Source: JAFECT01 sp035551675 (GTDB taxonomy: Bacteria; Pseudomonadota; Alphaproteobacteria; Caulobacterales; Caulobacteraceae). From it: a stretch of DNA of 64,000 nucleotides. The translations under genes were made by a program, and so were the position numbers. Numbering within the stretch: position 1 is the first letter of the stretch; the number at the start of each line of letters is the position of its first letter. Below the pieces are notes generated by a model. That model was not told the origin of the DNA and searched no databases. It saw nothing but the letters and a program-made list of their open reading frames with translations. Positions 34,345 through 42,691 of the stretch are shown piece after piece. Location of the stretch: positions 74,188-138,187 of the forward strand of contig DASZMV010000005.1 in the NCBI GenBank assembly GCA_035551675.1, in the 5' to 3' direction.

Positions 34345-35313
34345 ATGGAGCCCGCCAGGGAAGCGTCCAACGACACCGTCGCCGCCTTTGAGCGGGCCAG
34401 CGAGGCGCTCGGCCGGGCGCGGGCGGCCCTGCGCGGGGTTGTGTTCGGCCAAGACAAGGCGGTGGACCTGGGTCTGGCCGCCCTGGTGGCGGGCGGTTGG
34501 GCCATGCTGGCCGGCGGCCCCGGCTCGGCTAAAACCTGGCTCGCCGAAGGTCTGGCGCGGGTTGCGGGCCTCAGCTTCGGACGCCTCCCCTTCGCCCGGG
34601 ACCTCGACCTCGCCGCCGCCACGCGGCCGGTGTTGAGCGTGGACGGCCGCCGCCGTTCGGGCGACCCGCCGCTGTTCTCCCAACTCCTGCTCGCCGACGA
34701 ACTCGACCGCGCTTCGCCCGCGGTGCGCGCCAGCCTGCTCGAGGCGGCGCACGACGGAACCCTGGTGGTCGACGGCCGAAGCGTCGCCCTGGCCAAGCCG
34801 TTTCACCTGTTCGCCACCGGCGGCCGCGACGGCCTCGCCGGTTTCGACGAAGCCGAGATCGACCGGTTCCTGTTGCAGATCGATCTCGGCGCGCCCGACC
34901 GCGACGGCGAACGCCGCATGCTGATCGAGACCGCTCAACGCCGGGCGCCGACATCCGCCGCCATGGACGCGCCGTCGTTGCTCGCGGCCCAGCGGATTGC
35001 GGTAGAACTCCCGGTCGGCGAACGCGTGGTGGAAGCCATGCTCGACCTCGTCCGGCGCGCGCGTCCCGACGATCCTTCCGCGCCGGCGATCGTCCGCAGC
35101 GACGTCGCGCGCGGCCCTGGTCCTCGCGCCGGTCAAGCCCTCATGCGCCTCGCGCGCGCCACTGCCCTGATCGACGGGAGACCGTCGCCCTCCACCGCCG
35201 ACGTGCGCGCCGTCGCGCCCGCCGTGCTCTCGCCGCGCCTGCAGATGGTGGAGCGACACGGAAAGTCGGCGGATCGCGAGCCGGTCCTAGAAGCGTTGGT
35301 GGCCGGGATTTAG
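34345..35313 (+). CDS. MoxR-family AAA+ ATPase
   Basis: 322 residues. The P-loop GGPGSAKTW (the A-K-T form usual in MoxR), Walker B LLLADELDRASPAVRASLLEA, and sensor FHLFATGGRD are all present; FDEAEIDRFLLQIDLGAPDRDGE fits the family. MoxR ATPases usually act as chaperones for VWA-domain partners encoded just downstream (DUF58, VWA). None is present: the gene is followed directly by repeat element D and a convergent gene. So it is either an orphan or the remnant of a lost operon. Confidence 0.9.
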   Translation: MEPAREASNDTVAAFERASEALGRARAALRGVVFGQDKAVDLGLAALVAGGWAMLAGGPGSAKTWLAEGLARVAGLSFGRLPFARDLDLAAATRPVLSVDGRRRSGDPPLFSQLLLADELDRASPAVRASLLEAAHDGTLVVDGRSVALAKPFHLFATGGRDGLAGFDEAEIDRFLLQIDLGAPDRDGERRMLIETAQRRAPTSAAMDAPSLLAAQRIAVELPVGERVVEAMLDLVRRARPDDPSAPAIVRSDVARGPGPRAGQALMRLARATALIDGRPSPSTADVRAVAPAVLSPRLQMVERHGKSADREPVLEALVAGI

Positions 35314-35322
35314 ATCGGCGAC

Positions 35323-35486
35323 GGGAACACGAAGGACACCAAGGACACGAAGATCACAAAGGAAACTCTTCGCCCGCGTAGCGGGCCTTAATCATGAAGG
35401 CGCCTTCGGCGCGAAGCGGCCCTGCGAAACGCTGCGCTCTTTCTCTTCTTCGTGTTCTTTGTGCTCTTCGTGGCCTTCGTGTTCCC
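35323..35486. repeat. Inverted-repeat element, copy D (outer arms plus core)
   Basis: The outer arms (about 35323-35363 and 35441-35486) are of the ACACGAAGG/ACACCAAGG type. The core has two hairpins, GCCCGC-GTA-GCGGGC (35372-35386) and GCGCC-TTC-GGCGC (35400-35412), with an AT-rich TTAATCATGAA spacer. The left flank GATCGGCGACGG resembles that of copy F. It lies 10 bp after the MoxR stop and 13 bp before the GNAT stop. There are no inner GAACCACAC arms. Confidence 0.87.
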
Positions 35487-35499
35487 AACGCAACGCCGG

Positions 35500-36012
35500 C
35501 TACGCCCGCCGCACGTCCCCTTCGAGAGGCTCGCGGTCCCCGAACATGCGGATCAGCACGCGGCGCTGATCCACCGGGCCCGGCAGGCGCGCCTTGCAAT
35601 GCGCGAAGCCGAAGCGGCCGAAATAGGGTTCGTCGCCGACCAGCAGCACGGCCGCGAGGCCCTGCGCCTGTGCCTCCGCACACGCCCGTTCGACGAGCCT
35701 GGCGCCGAGGCCGCGGCGGCGGCCGGCGTCTTCCACCGCGATGGGGCCGAGAAACGCGGCGGGCGTGTCGCCGATCGTGACCGGCCACAGACGCACCGAT
35801 CCGGTCACGCGTCCGTCCTCGCGGGCCACCAGCGACAGGCCGATGAGCGGACGATTGTGCTCGCGTAGGCGCTCGGCGGTCTTGGCCCAGCGGCCGGGGC
35901 CGAAGGCGGCGTCGACCAGGCGCGCGACCGCGTCCGCGTCGGTCTCGGTTTCGAGGTCGATGACGATCGGGTCAGAGCTGGCGGTGTGCGCATGCATGAG
36001 GGGCGCGCACAT
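35500..36012 (-). CDS. GNAT family N-acetyltransferase
   Basis: 170 residues (or 165 from the ATG at 35997). The GNAT core is clear: ADAVARLVDAAFG at the N-end, SVRLWPVTIGDTPAAFLGPIAV, then the acetyl-CoA pyrophosphate motif RRRGLGARLVERACAEAQAQG, and LVGDEPYFGRFGFAHC. The tail is of the YhbS type. It would acetylate a small molecule or protein; the substrate is unknown. 21 bp upstream lies the enoyl-CoA hydratase, in the same direction. Confidence 0.92.
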   Translation of the reverse strand: MCAPLMHAHTASSDPIVIDLETETDADAVARLVDAAFGPGRWAKTAERLREHNRPLIGLSLVAREDGRVTGSVRLWPVTIGDTPAAFLGPIAVEDAGRRRGLGARLVERACAEAQAQGLAAVLLVGDEPYFGRFGFAHCKARLPGPVDQRRVLIRMFGDREPLEGDVRRA

Positions 36013-36033
36013 ACGGCCCCCGGGGCCTTACGT

Positions 36034-36807
36034 CTATCCCACGTTGGAAAAATCCGGCGCGCGGCGCTGGACGAAGGCCGTGAAGGCCTCGGCCGCCTCG
36101 GGGCTCTGCAGGCGCTCGTGGAAGACCGCGCCCTCCTCGCGCATCACCGACCAGATCATCTCGGCGTCGCGCATCAACCGCTTGGTGACGATCAGCGAGC
36201 CGGACGGGCGCTTGGTCAGGGCGATGGCCGCCTCACGCGCCGCCTGCTCGACCTGATCCGCGGGAAGGGCTGCGTTGGCGAGGCCCCAGGCCGCCGCCGT
36301 CTTGCCGTCGAGCACATCGCCCAGGGCGAACATGGCGAAGGCGCGCGTATAGCCGATGCGCGCCGGCAGCAGCAGGCTCGACGCCGCCTCTGGCGCCAAG
36401 CCGAGGTTCACGAACGGCGTCGACAGTTTCGCATCCTCGGCGACGAAGACGAGGTCGGCGTGCAGCAGCGCGGTCGTGCCGATGCCGACGGCGACGCCCT
36501 TCACAGCGGCGACGATCGGTTTCTCGAAATGCGCCAGCGCCTTGAGGAAGCGGAAGACCGAGAGATCCTGGGTGTTCACGCCTTGAGACCGTTGCCCCAT
36601 GAAGTCGCCGATGTCGTTGCCGCCGCTGAAGACGTCGCCCTCGGCGCGCAGCAGCACCACGCGCGTCGCCGGGTCGGCGCCGGCGGCGTCGAGCGCCTCG
36701 GCCATGGCCGCATACATCGCGTCGGTGATGGCGTTGCGCTTGTCCGGCCGGTTCAGCGTCAGGGTCAGCACCCCCGCGTCGAGGTCGGTCTTCACGTGGT
36801 CGGTCAT
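36034..36807 (-). CDS. Enoyl-CoA hydratase/isomerase family protein
   Basis: 257 residues, a crotonase fold. The first oxyanion strand is VVLLRAEGDVFSGGNDIGDF, and the second AAVKGVAVGIGTTALLHADLVF with ADLVFVAEDAKLSTPFVNLGLAPEAASSLLLPARIG. The acidic catalytic residue at the usual Glu position is in LGLAPEAASS. It hydrates 2-enoyl-CoA or isomerises a relative; the exact substrate cannot be read. It follows the MBL gene by 13 bp and may share a transcript. Confidence 0.93.
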   Translation of the reverse strand: MTDHVKTDLDAGVLTLTLNRPDKRNAITDAMYAAMAEALDAAGADPATRVVLLRAEGDVFSGGNDIGDFMGQRSQGVNTQDLSVFRFLKALAHFEKPIVAAVKGVAVGIGTTALLHADLVFVAEDAKLSTPFVNLGLAPEAASSLLLPARIGYTRAFAMFALGDVLDGKTAAAWGLANAALPADQVEQAAREAAIALTKRPSGSLIVTKRLMRDAEMIWSVMREEGAVFHERLQSPEAAEAFTAFVQRRAPDFSNVG

Positions 36808-36820
36808 GCGGAATGATTCC

Positions 36821-37912
36821 TCAGGCGGCGCGCCACCAGATTACACCGTCCGCATCCGGATCGGCGACGGCGAGACCGCGGTTCTTCAGGCAGTTCAGGT
36901 GGGCGAGCCCCTCGCCGGTCGCCATGCCCATAAGGTCATCGCCGATCGGCCGCGCGAACAGGGCGCCGAACACGTCCACGGCCCGGCGCGGCGTCTGCAG
37001 GGTGCGCACAAGCCGCGTCAGCGACTTCTCGTGCCCACGCTCGAGCGCGTCGAGCCGCAGGTGCAAGCCGCGGAACGGCTCGCCGTGCGAAGGCAGGACC
37101 AGGGCGTCGGGGGGGAAAGTCGCGCGCAGTTTCTGGATGGAGGCCAGCCAGTCGGCCAGCGGATCGGCGTCGGGCTCGGTCGGCCAGACCGAGACGTTGG
37201 ACGAAATCCTCGGAAGCACCTGGTCGCCGGAGATCAGCACCCCGTCGTCCTCGCGCCACAGGCAGGCGTGTTCCGGCGAGTGGCCGTTGCCGCTGACCAC
37301 GCGCCAAGCTTTGCCGTCGATCTCGATCATGTCTCCGTCGCTGATGCGGCGGAAGCTTTCGGGAAGGTGGTGCACGCCGCGGCCGAAGCCGCCGAAGCGC
37401 TTGCGGTAGCTCTCGATCTGCGCCTCGGTCCAGCCGGCGGCGCGATAGAACCGCACCCCGTCCTCCGGCGCCTCGCGGCCGGTGTCGGCGGCTAAGAGCC
37501 GGCAGGTGACGTACTCCAGCCGCGTCATCCACAGCCGGCAATCGAACCGCTCGGTCAGCCAACCGGCCAGACCCACGTGGTCTGGGTGCATGTGGGTGAC
37601 GATCACCCGCTTGACCGGCCTGCCTTCCAGCGGCCCGGCGAACGCGGTTTCCCAGGCCTCGCGGATCGCCGGTGCGCGAACGCCGGTGTCGACGATGGTC
37701 CAGCCGTCCCCGTCGCGGAGCGCCCAGACGTTGATGTGATCGAGCACGAAGGGCAGCGGCAGGCGCAGCCACAGGACGCCCTCGGCGACCGGGATCGCCT
37801 CGCCCGGCTGGGGCTTGCCGGCGAAGGGATAATCCAGCGGCGCGCGCCGCGCCTCGGCGGCTTCGGCCACGACCTCGGTGTCCGGCGTCCCGTCCAGCAA
37901 GCAAGTCTCCAA
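36821..37912 (-). CDS. Metallo-beta-lactamase fold hydrolase
   Basis: 363 residues. The metal motif THMHPDHVG (HxHxDH, about residue 108-115) is in VKRVIVTHMHPDHVGLAGWL, with the later ligand His in SGNGHSPEHACL and the bridging Asp in ISGDQVL. The C-terminal helical region (residues about 250-360) is as long as in the glyoxalase II/YcbL-like class. The real substrate is unknown. It starts at 37912 and diverges from the cysteine-repeat protein gene over about 185 bp. Confidence 0.9.
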   Translation of the reverse strand: METCLLDGTPDTEVVAEAAEARRAPLDYPFAGKPQPGEAIPVAEGVLWLRLPLPFVLDHINVWALRDGDGWTIVDTGVRAPAIREAWETAFAGPLEGRPVKRVIVTHMHPDHVGLAGWLTERFDCRLWMTRLEYVTCRLLAADTGREAPEDGVRFYRAAGWTEAQIESYRKRFGGFGRGVHHLPESFRRISDGDMIEIDGKAWRVVSGNGHSPEHACLWREDDGVLISGDQVLPRISSNVSVWPTEPDADPLADWLASIQKLRATFPPDALVLPSHGEPFRGLHLRLDALERGHEKSLTRLVRTLQTPRRAVDVFGALFARPIGDDLMGMATGEGLAHLNCLKNRGLAVADPDADGVIWWRAA

Positions 37913-38084
37913 TCGAAACCCTGTCGCACCATGGGCGCAATCCCGGTTCGCGTCAAAGGCGGTCCGGACGCGTCAGTTGGCGCCCCTAGAGCGTGCTGCG
38001 GCCTTGCTTCAGCCTCGCGCGCCATGCAATTTCACGCCAACCCGCCGGAGAGCCGGCGGACCCCAACAAGAACCAACAGTGATG

Positions 38085-38090
38085 AGGAGG
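38085..38090 (+). promoter_or_regulatory. Ribosome binding site that selects the ATG at 38098
   Basis: AGGAGG at 38085-38090 lies 1 nt before an ATG at 38092 but 7 nt before the in-frame ATG at 38098. The second spacing is the normal one, so the protein probably begins MKRILS. Confidence 0.75.
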
Positions 38091-38097
38091 AATGGCG

Positions 38098-39447
38098 ATG
38101 AAGAGGATACTGTCCGTTCTCGCCGCCGCCGTCGTCGCCAGCGGACTGCTGGTGGCCGGCGCGTACGCCGCCAAGCCGGAACCGGCGGTCAAGGGGCCGC
38201 CCCCGGAAAGCATCAAGAAGGGCATGGAGGGCGCCCCCGCCGCCATCCAGTCCGCAGGCATCACCTGCACGCTCAAGAACGCCGCCTGGGTCGGCGGCGG
38301 GAAGAAGACCGTCGATAAGAAGTCGGTGCCGGTCGACACCTACGAGGTCGCCTGCGGCGAGGGCCCCGGCTATCTGATCCAGAAAATGGCGGACTCGGCC
38401 GACGCCTATCCTTGCATCCAGCTCCGCGCCTCGGCGGGCGCCGGCAACAAGACGCTGCAATGCACCCTGCCCGAGAACCAGGACTACAACGCTCAGATTC
38501 AGCCGCTCGTCGACCACGCCGGTCTGAGCTGCCACGTCGCGGACGTGATGTTCCTGGGCACCAGCTCGGACCACTTCGGACACTACGAAGTGTCGTGCGG
38601 CGATCAGGGCGGCTACTTCATCACGGTCGACACCAAGGGTGCGCCGACGGGCAATCCGGTCTCGTGCCTGCAGCAAACCACCGACCCGACCAAGTGGCCG
38701 TGCAAGCTGACCACCAAGGCGCAGGCCGTCGCCGGCATCGCCGCGATGGCGAAGCCGTACGACGAGCAGTGCCAGGCGTCGGACGCCCGCTTCGTGGGCC
38801 GCGATACGTCGAGCAAGTCGGACTATTACGAAGTAGCCTGCAGCAATAAGGCCGGCTTTATGCTGGAAGCGAACGGCGGCAAGGGCGTGCGCGTCCTCGA
38901 CTGCCTCTCGGCGCGCAGCATCGGCGGCGGTTGCACCATGACCGACACGACAAAGCTCGCCCAGGCGGCGGGGAGCGGTTTCGCCGCCACCCTGCAGAAG
39001 AACGGCGTGCCCTGCACGGCCACCGACACCAGCATCTACGGCAAGGACAAGCGGACCAACCGCGACATCGTCGAGTTCAAATGTCCGGAACAGCCGTTCG
39101 GCGTGGTCGCGGTGATCCCGGGCGCCGGCTCCACGGGCAAGTTCGATCACTACGATTGCCTCGGCGCGGCCGAACGCGCGCTCGACTGTCAGTTGACGCC
39201 GAAGAAGGAACTGCTGGCCAGGCTGAAGCCGATCCTCGTGGCCATCGGCAAGACCTGCGAGCCGACGGACTTCGCCATGCACGGCCCGGACGACGGCGAC
39301 GGCGACCTGGTGGAAGTGAAGTGCGGCGGCGGCCAGCCGGGTTACATCCTCGACCTGCCGCCGGATCGCTCCAAGACGATCAAGACCATCCCGTGCGCCA
39401 TCGCCGCGCGCGGCGAAGACAAGTGCACCATCGCGGGCAACACCTGA
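38098..39447 (+). CDS. Secreted protein of five four-cysteine repeats
   Basis: 449 residues with a Sec signal peptide (MKRILSVLAAAVVASGLLVAG, cleavage near AYA). The rest is five tandem units of about 81 residues. Each has four cysteines at matching places: 57/86/106/122, 145/167/190/202, 225/248/269/279, 306/329/354/364 and 387/409/433/443. The units share a pattern C-x6-G...YEVAC...GY...C...C-x-L, as in DTYEVACGEGPGY and HYEVSCGDQGGY. Ten disulfides would fit a periplasmic or surface role. I know no function for this repeat. A strong terminator follows it. Confidence 0.85.
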   Translation: MKRILSVLAAAVVASGLLVAGAYAAKPEPAVKGPPPESIKKGMEGAPAAIQSAGITCTLKNAAWVGGGKKTVDKKSVPVDTYEVACGEGPGYLIQKMADSADAYPCIQLRASAGAGNKTLQCTLPENQDYNAQIQPLVDHAGLSCHVADVMFLGTSSDHFGHYEVSCGDQGGYFITVDTKGAPTGNPVSCLQQTTDPTKWPCKLTTKAQAVAGIAAMAKPYDEQCQASDARFVGRDTSSKSDYYEVACSNKAGFMLEANGGKGVRVLDCLSARSIGGGCTMTDTTKLAQAAGSGFAATLQKNGVPCTATDTSIYGKDKRTNRDIVEFKCPEQPFGVVAVIPGAGSTGKFDHYDCLGAAERALDCQLTPKKELLARLKPILVAIGKTCEPTDFAMHGPDDGDGDLVEVKCGGGQPGYILDLPPDRSKTIKTIPCAIAARGEDKCTIAGNT

Positions 39448-39471
39448 TCGCGATCGGAGACGAAACGATTG

Positions 39472-39499
39472 GGCCCGCGGTTCACGCCGCGGGCCTTTT
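39472..39499 (+). terminator. Rho-independent terminator after the cysteine-repeat gene
   Basis: GGCCCGCGG (39472-39480) pairs with CCGCGGGCC (39487-39495), 9 bp, followed by TTTTCTTTTT. It sits in the 72-bp convergent gap before pyrC, whose stop is at 39520. Confidence 0.92.
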
Positions 39500-39519
39500 C
39501 TTTTTCGTGTTTCTCTTCT

Positions 39520-40857
39520 TCAGGACGCTGCGAGCGTTTCCTGAAAGCGCACCGGTTCGCCGATTGATGGCGCGATGATCTCGTCGTCGCGCATGACCAC
39601 GCGGCCGCGCACGATGGTGGCGACAGGCCAGCCGGTGACGTCCATGCCGTCGAACGGGGTCCAGCCCGAGCGGGTGGCCATGTCGGCGTGTTTCAGCGTG
39701 CGCTGGGCTTTCAGGTCCACCAGGGTCAGGTCGCCGTCCCAGCCCTTGGCCATGCGGCCCTTGCCGGCGATGCCGAACACGCGCTGGGCGCCGGCGGAGG
39801 TGAGGTCGACGAAGCGCTCCAGCGTCAGGCGCCCGTGGGCCACGTGGTTCAGCATGACGGGAACCAGCGTCTGCACGCCCGGCATGCCCGAGGGCGAGGC
39901 GGGGTAGACGCGGGCCTTTTCCTCCAGCGTGTGCGGCGCGTGGTCGGAGCCCAGGACGTCGGCGACGCCCTGCTGAAGGCCGCGCCACAATCCGGCCTGG
40001 TGCTCCGCGCCGCGGATCGGCGGGTTCATCTGCGCCAGACCCTTCAGGCGCTGGTAGGCCTCGGGTGCGGTCAGGGTCAGGTGTTGCGGCGTGAGTTCTA
40101 CGGTCGCCACGTCCTTGTGCCGAGCCAGCAGGTCGATCTCCTGCGCGGTGGTTACGTGCAGCACATGGATGCGCTTGCCGGTTTCGTGCGCCATGCGCAG
40201 CAGCCGCTCGGTCGAACGCACCGCCGACTCCGCGTCGCGGACTTCCTCGTGGCTGGTCCAGTCGCCCTCGCGCGCCAGCGAGCGCCGCTCGGCCAAGCGA
40301 TATTCGTCTTCCGAGTGGAAGGTCGCGCGGCGATTGACGTGGCGCAGGATCGCCTCGACGCCCGGATCGTCGGGCACCAGCAACGTCCCGGTCGAGGCGC
40401 CCATGAACACCTTCACGCCGCAGCAGCCGGGCAGACGCTCCAGTTCGCCCAGCACGTCGGCGTTCTCGTGCGTGCCGCCGACGTAGAAGGCGTGGTCGCA
40501 ATGCATGCGCCCGCGCGCGCGGTTCAGCTTGTCGGCCAGCGCCTCGGGATCGGTGGTGGTCGGCTGGGTGTTGGGCATCTCGAACACCGCCACCACGCCG
40601 CCCAGCACCGCGCCGCGCGATCCGGTCTCGAGATCTTCCTTCCACTCCAGTCCGGGCTCGCGGAAGTGCACCTGGGTGTCGATGACGCCGGGCAATACCG
40701 CTAAGCCCGTCGCATCCACCACCTCGGCGGCGGACGCCTGGGAGAGGTCGCCGATCTTAGCGAACTTGCCGTCGCGAATGCCGACGTCGGCGATGCCGCG
40801 GCCCGCGTGGTTCACCACCTCGCCGCCGCGCACGATCAGGTCGAAGGTTTCAGCCAC
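39520..40857 (-). CDS. pyrC: Dihydroorotase (class I type)
   Basis: Cyclises carbamoyl-aspartate to dihydroorotate in pyrimidine synthesis. 445 residues. The amidohydrolase marks are PGVIDTQVHFREPG, the carboxylated-Lys region GCCGVKVFMGAS, IHVLHVTTAQE and the catalytic Asp in DVLGSDHAPHT. The first histidine of the usual HxH pair is Gln here (TQVH), seen in a subgroup of alphaproteobacterial members, so metal loading may differ. It overlaps the GT9 gene by 8 bp. Confidence 0.92.
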   Translation of the reverse strand: MAETFDLIVRGGEVVNHAGRGIADVGIRDGKFAKIGDLSQASAAEVVDATGLAVLPGVIDTQVHFREPGLEWKEDLETGSRGAVLGGVVAVFEMPNTQPTTTDPEALADKLNRARGRMHCDHAFYVGGTHENADVLGELERLPGCCGVKVFMGASTGTLLVPDDPGVEAILRHVNRRATFHSEDEYRLAERRSLAREGDWTSHEEVRDAESAVRSTERLLRMAHETGKRIHVLHVTTAQEIDLLARHKDVATVELTPQHLTLTAPEAYQRLKGLAQMNPPIRGAEHQAGLWRGLQQGVADVLGSDHAPHTLEEKARVYPASPSGMPGVQTLVPVMLNHVAHGRLTLERFVDLTSAGAQRVFGIAGKGRMAKGWDGDLTLVDLKAQRTLKHADMATRSGWTPFDGMDVTGWPVATIVRGRVVMRDDEIIAPSIGEPVRFQETLAAS

Positions 40858-41833
40858 CGCGCGGCTCCGTGTCGGCCAACAGGGTCAGGGCGGCGTTCAA
40901 CACCGTCTCGACCGGCAGGTCCAGCATGTGATTGAGCGCCTGGCTGAGCGTGGGATCCGCCGCCAGGAAATGTTCATAGGCGCGCGGGCCGCGCACCGCA
41001 CGCGCATCCGGTCCCCAGGGACCGCGGCGACGCTCGTCCGACGGCCCGAACAGGCCCAGCGTCGGCACGCCCGCCGCGGCGGCCACGTGCATCAGGGGGG
41101 TGTCATTGCCGATGAACAAGCGCGCGCGCTTGAGACACGCGAAGGTGGTCAGGAGATCGCCCTTGCCGGTCAGGTCGATCACCCGCTCGCGCGGCAGGGC
41201 GGCGCGCACCGTATGCGCCGCGTCCCGGTCGCCCTCGCCGCCGACGATCAAGAGCCGGCCGCCCTCGAGGGGACCATCCGGGCCGAGCAGCCGCGCCGTG
41301 ACCTCATTGAAGCGTTCTGCCGGCCAGGTCTTTCCCACCCAGTCGGCCCCCGGCCCCAGGGCGAGGATCGGGCCGTCGTGGCCGAGCAGCTCGTCGGCGC
41401 GCTGTTCCGTCTCGGAACTGACGAACAAGTAGGGCGCGGGCGGATCGTCCTCGAGCTTCAGGGCGCGGGCGGCGTCCTCGACCACGTGGGGGACGTGCTC
41501 GGGCGTGACCGTGCGTTGATAGACCACGCGCTTCTTGGCGCTGAGGAAGCCGGGCAGCGACGAGCCCCGGCCGTCGACCACCAGCCCCCAGCGGCGGCCG
41601 CGCACCTGGCTCCAGACCGGCAGCAGTTTCAAGCCCTTGCGCCCGCGGCGACCGCGCACGAACCGGTCGAGCCGGGGCATGTCGCGGAACAGGGCGTCGA
41701 GCTTCGAATCGCCTGCGATGGTGAAGCGGGCGTTGGGAATCTCGTCGTAGAGGCGCTTGATCACCCCGGACCAGAGCACCGCGTCCCCCACGCTATCGGG
41801 GACGATGACGAGAATCGGAAAGGCGCCGGACAT
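40850..41833 (-). CDS. Glycosyltransferase family 9 (heptosyltransferase-like)
   Basis: 327 residues. The GT-B fold is marked by ILVIVPDSVGDAVLWSGVIKRL at the N-end, LALGPGADWVGKTWPAERF, and the C-terminal donor site FIGNDTPLMHVAAAAGVPTLGLFGPSDERRRGPWG. These motifs are typical of ADP-heptose:LPS heptosyltransferases, which act at the inner face of the inner membrane. The acceptor here is unknown. Its stop overlaps pyrC by 8 bp, so the two are coupled although functionally unrelated. Confidence 0.9.
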   Translation of the reverse strand: MSGAFPILVIVPDSVGDAVLWSGVIKRLYDEIPNARFTIAGDSKLDALFRDMPRLDRFVRGRRGRKGLKLLPVWSQVRGRRWGLVVDGRGSSLPGFLSAKKRVVYQRTVTPEHVPHVVEDAARALKLEDDPPAPYLFVSSETEQRADELLGHDGPILALGPGADWVGKTWPAERFNEVTARLLGPDGPLEGGRLLIVGGEGDRDAAHTVRAALPRERVIDLTGKGDLLTTFACLKRARLFIGNDTPLMHVAAAAGVPTLGLFGPSDERRRGPWGPDARAVRGPRAYEHFLAADPTLSQALNHMLDLPVETVLNAALTLLADTEPRGG

Positions 41834-41869
41834 CGGGCGCTTATAGCGGCTCGGGCCCGCCGTGACTAA

Positions 41870-42691
41870 ATGCGCGTCATGAGCGCCAGCGTCGCACGCC
41901 TTAGAAACAGAGCCCTGGTCCAGGTCGCCGGCCCGGACGCCGCCGCGTTCCTGCAGGGGCTCTTGACCTGCGACGTGGAGGGACTGGCGCCGGGCGCGCT
42001 CGGCTTCGGCGCGCTGCTGACGCCCCAGGGCAAGTTCCTGTTCGACCTGTTCCTGCGAAGAAACGAGGGACTCGGCGGCGAAAGCCTGCTGCTCGACGTG
42101 GAAGCGGACCGTCGCGACGCCTTCATCCAGCGCCTGTCCCCCTATCGCCTGCGCGCGAAGGTGGAGATCGCTCCCGCCGAGGGCGGCGTCTGGGCCCGCT
42201 GGGGCGGCGGCGAAGCCTCACCGGCCTGGGTCGGCGATCCGCGCCTGCCGGCGCTCGGCGAGCGTGCCTATGGCGACGCGCCGCAGGCCGAGACCGCGAG
42301 CGCGGACGACTACGACGCGTGGCGGCTTTCGCTCGGCGTCCCCAACCCGACGCGCGACTGCACCGTCGACAAGACCTTTCCCATCGAGGCCGACTTCGAC
42401 CTTCTGCACGGCATCGACTTCCAGAAGGGTTGCTTCGTCGGTCAGGAGACGACCTCGCGCATGAAGCGACGCGGCCAGATCCGCTCGCGCACCGTGCCGA
42501 TCGTCTTCGACGGCGCGGCGCCGGCGCCGGGGTCGGAGGTGCTCGCCGGCGAGCTGCGCGCGGGCGAAGTGCTGTCGGGCCGCGAGGGCCGTGCGCTGGC
42601 GCTGGTGCGTCTCGATCGCGTCGAGGGCGCGGCGCTCACCGTCGACGGTCGCGCGGTGCGCATCGACAGGCCCGACTGGATGACGGGCTAA
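41870..42691 (+). CDS. ygfZ: YgfZ/GcvT-like folate-binding protein
   Basis: 273 residues. The YgfZ signature KGCFVGQETTSRMKRRG (family K-G-C-[YF]-x-G-Q-E) is present near 185. The N-half is GcvT-like (LVQVAGPDAAAFLQGLLTCDV), with the typical GFGALLTPQGKFLFDLFL. YgfZ/Iba57 proteins use folate in repair or assembly of some Fe-S enzymes, such as MiaB. The start may be 41870 or the ATG three codons on. It ends 4 bp past the stop of the convergent acyltransferase. Confidence 0.93.
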   Translation: MRVMSASVARLRNRALVQVAGPDAAAFLQGLLTCDVEGLAPGALGFGALLTPQGKFLFDLFLRRNEGLGGESLLLDVEADRRDAFIQRLSPYRLRAKVEIAPAEGGVWARWGGGEASPAWVGDPRLPALGERAYGDAPQAETASADDYDAWRLSLGVPNPTRDCTVDKTFPIEADFDLLHGIDFQKGCFVGQETTSRMKRRGQIRSRTVPIVFDGAAPAPGSEVLAGELRAGEVLSGREGRALALVRLDRVEGAALTVDGRAVRIDRPDWMTG

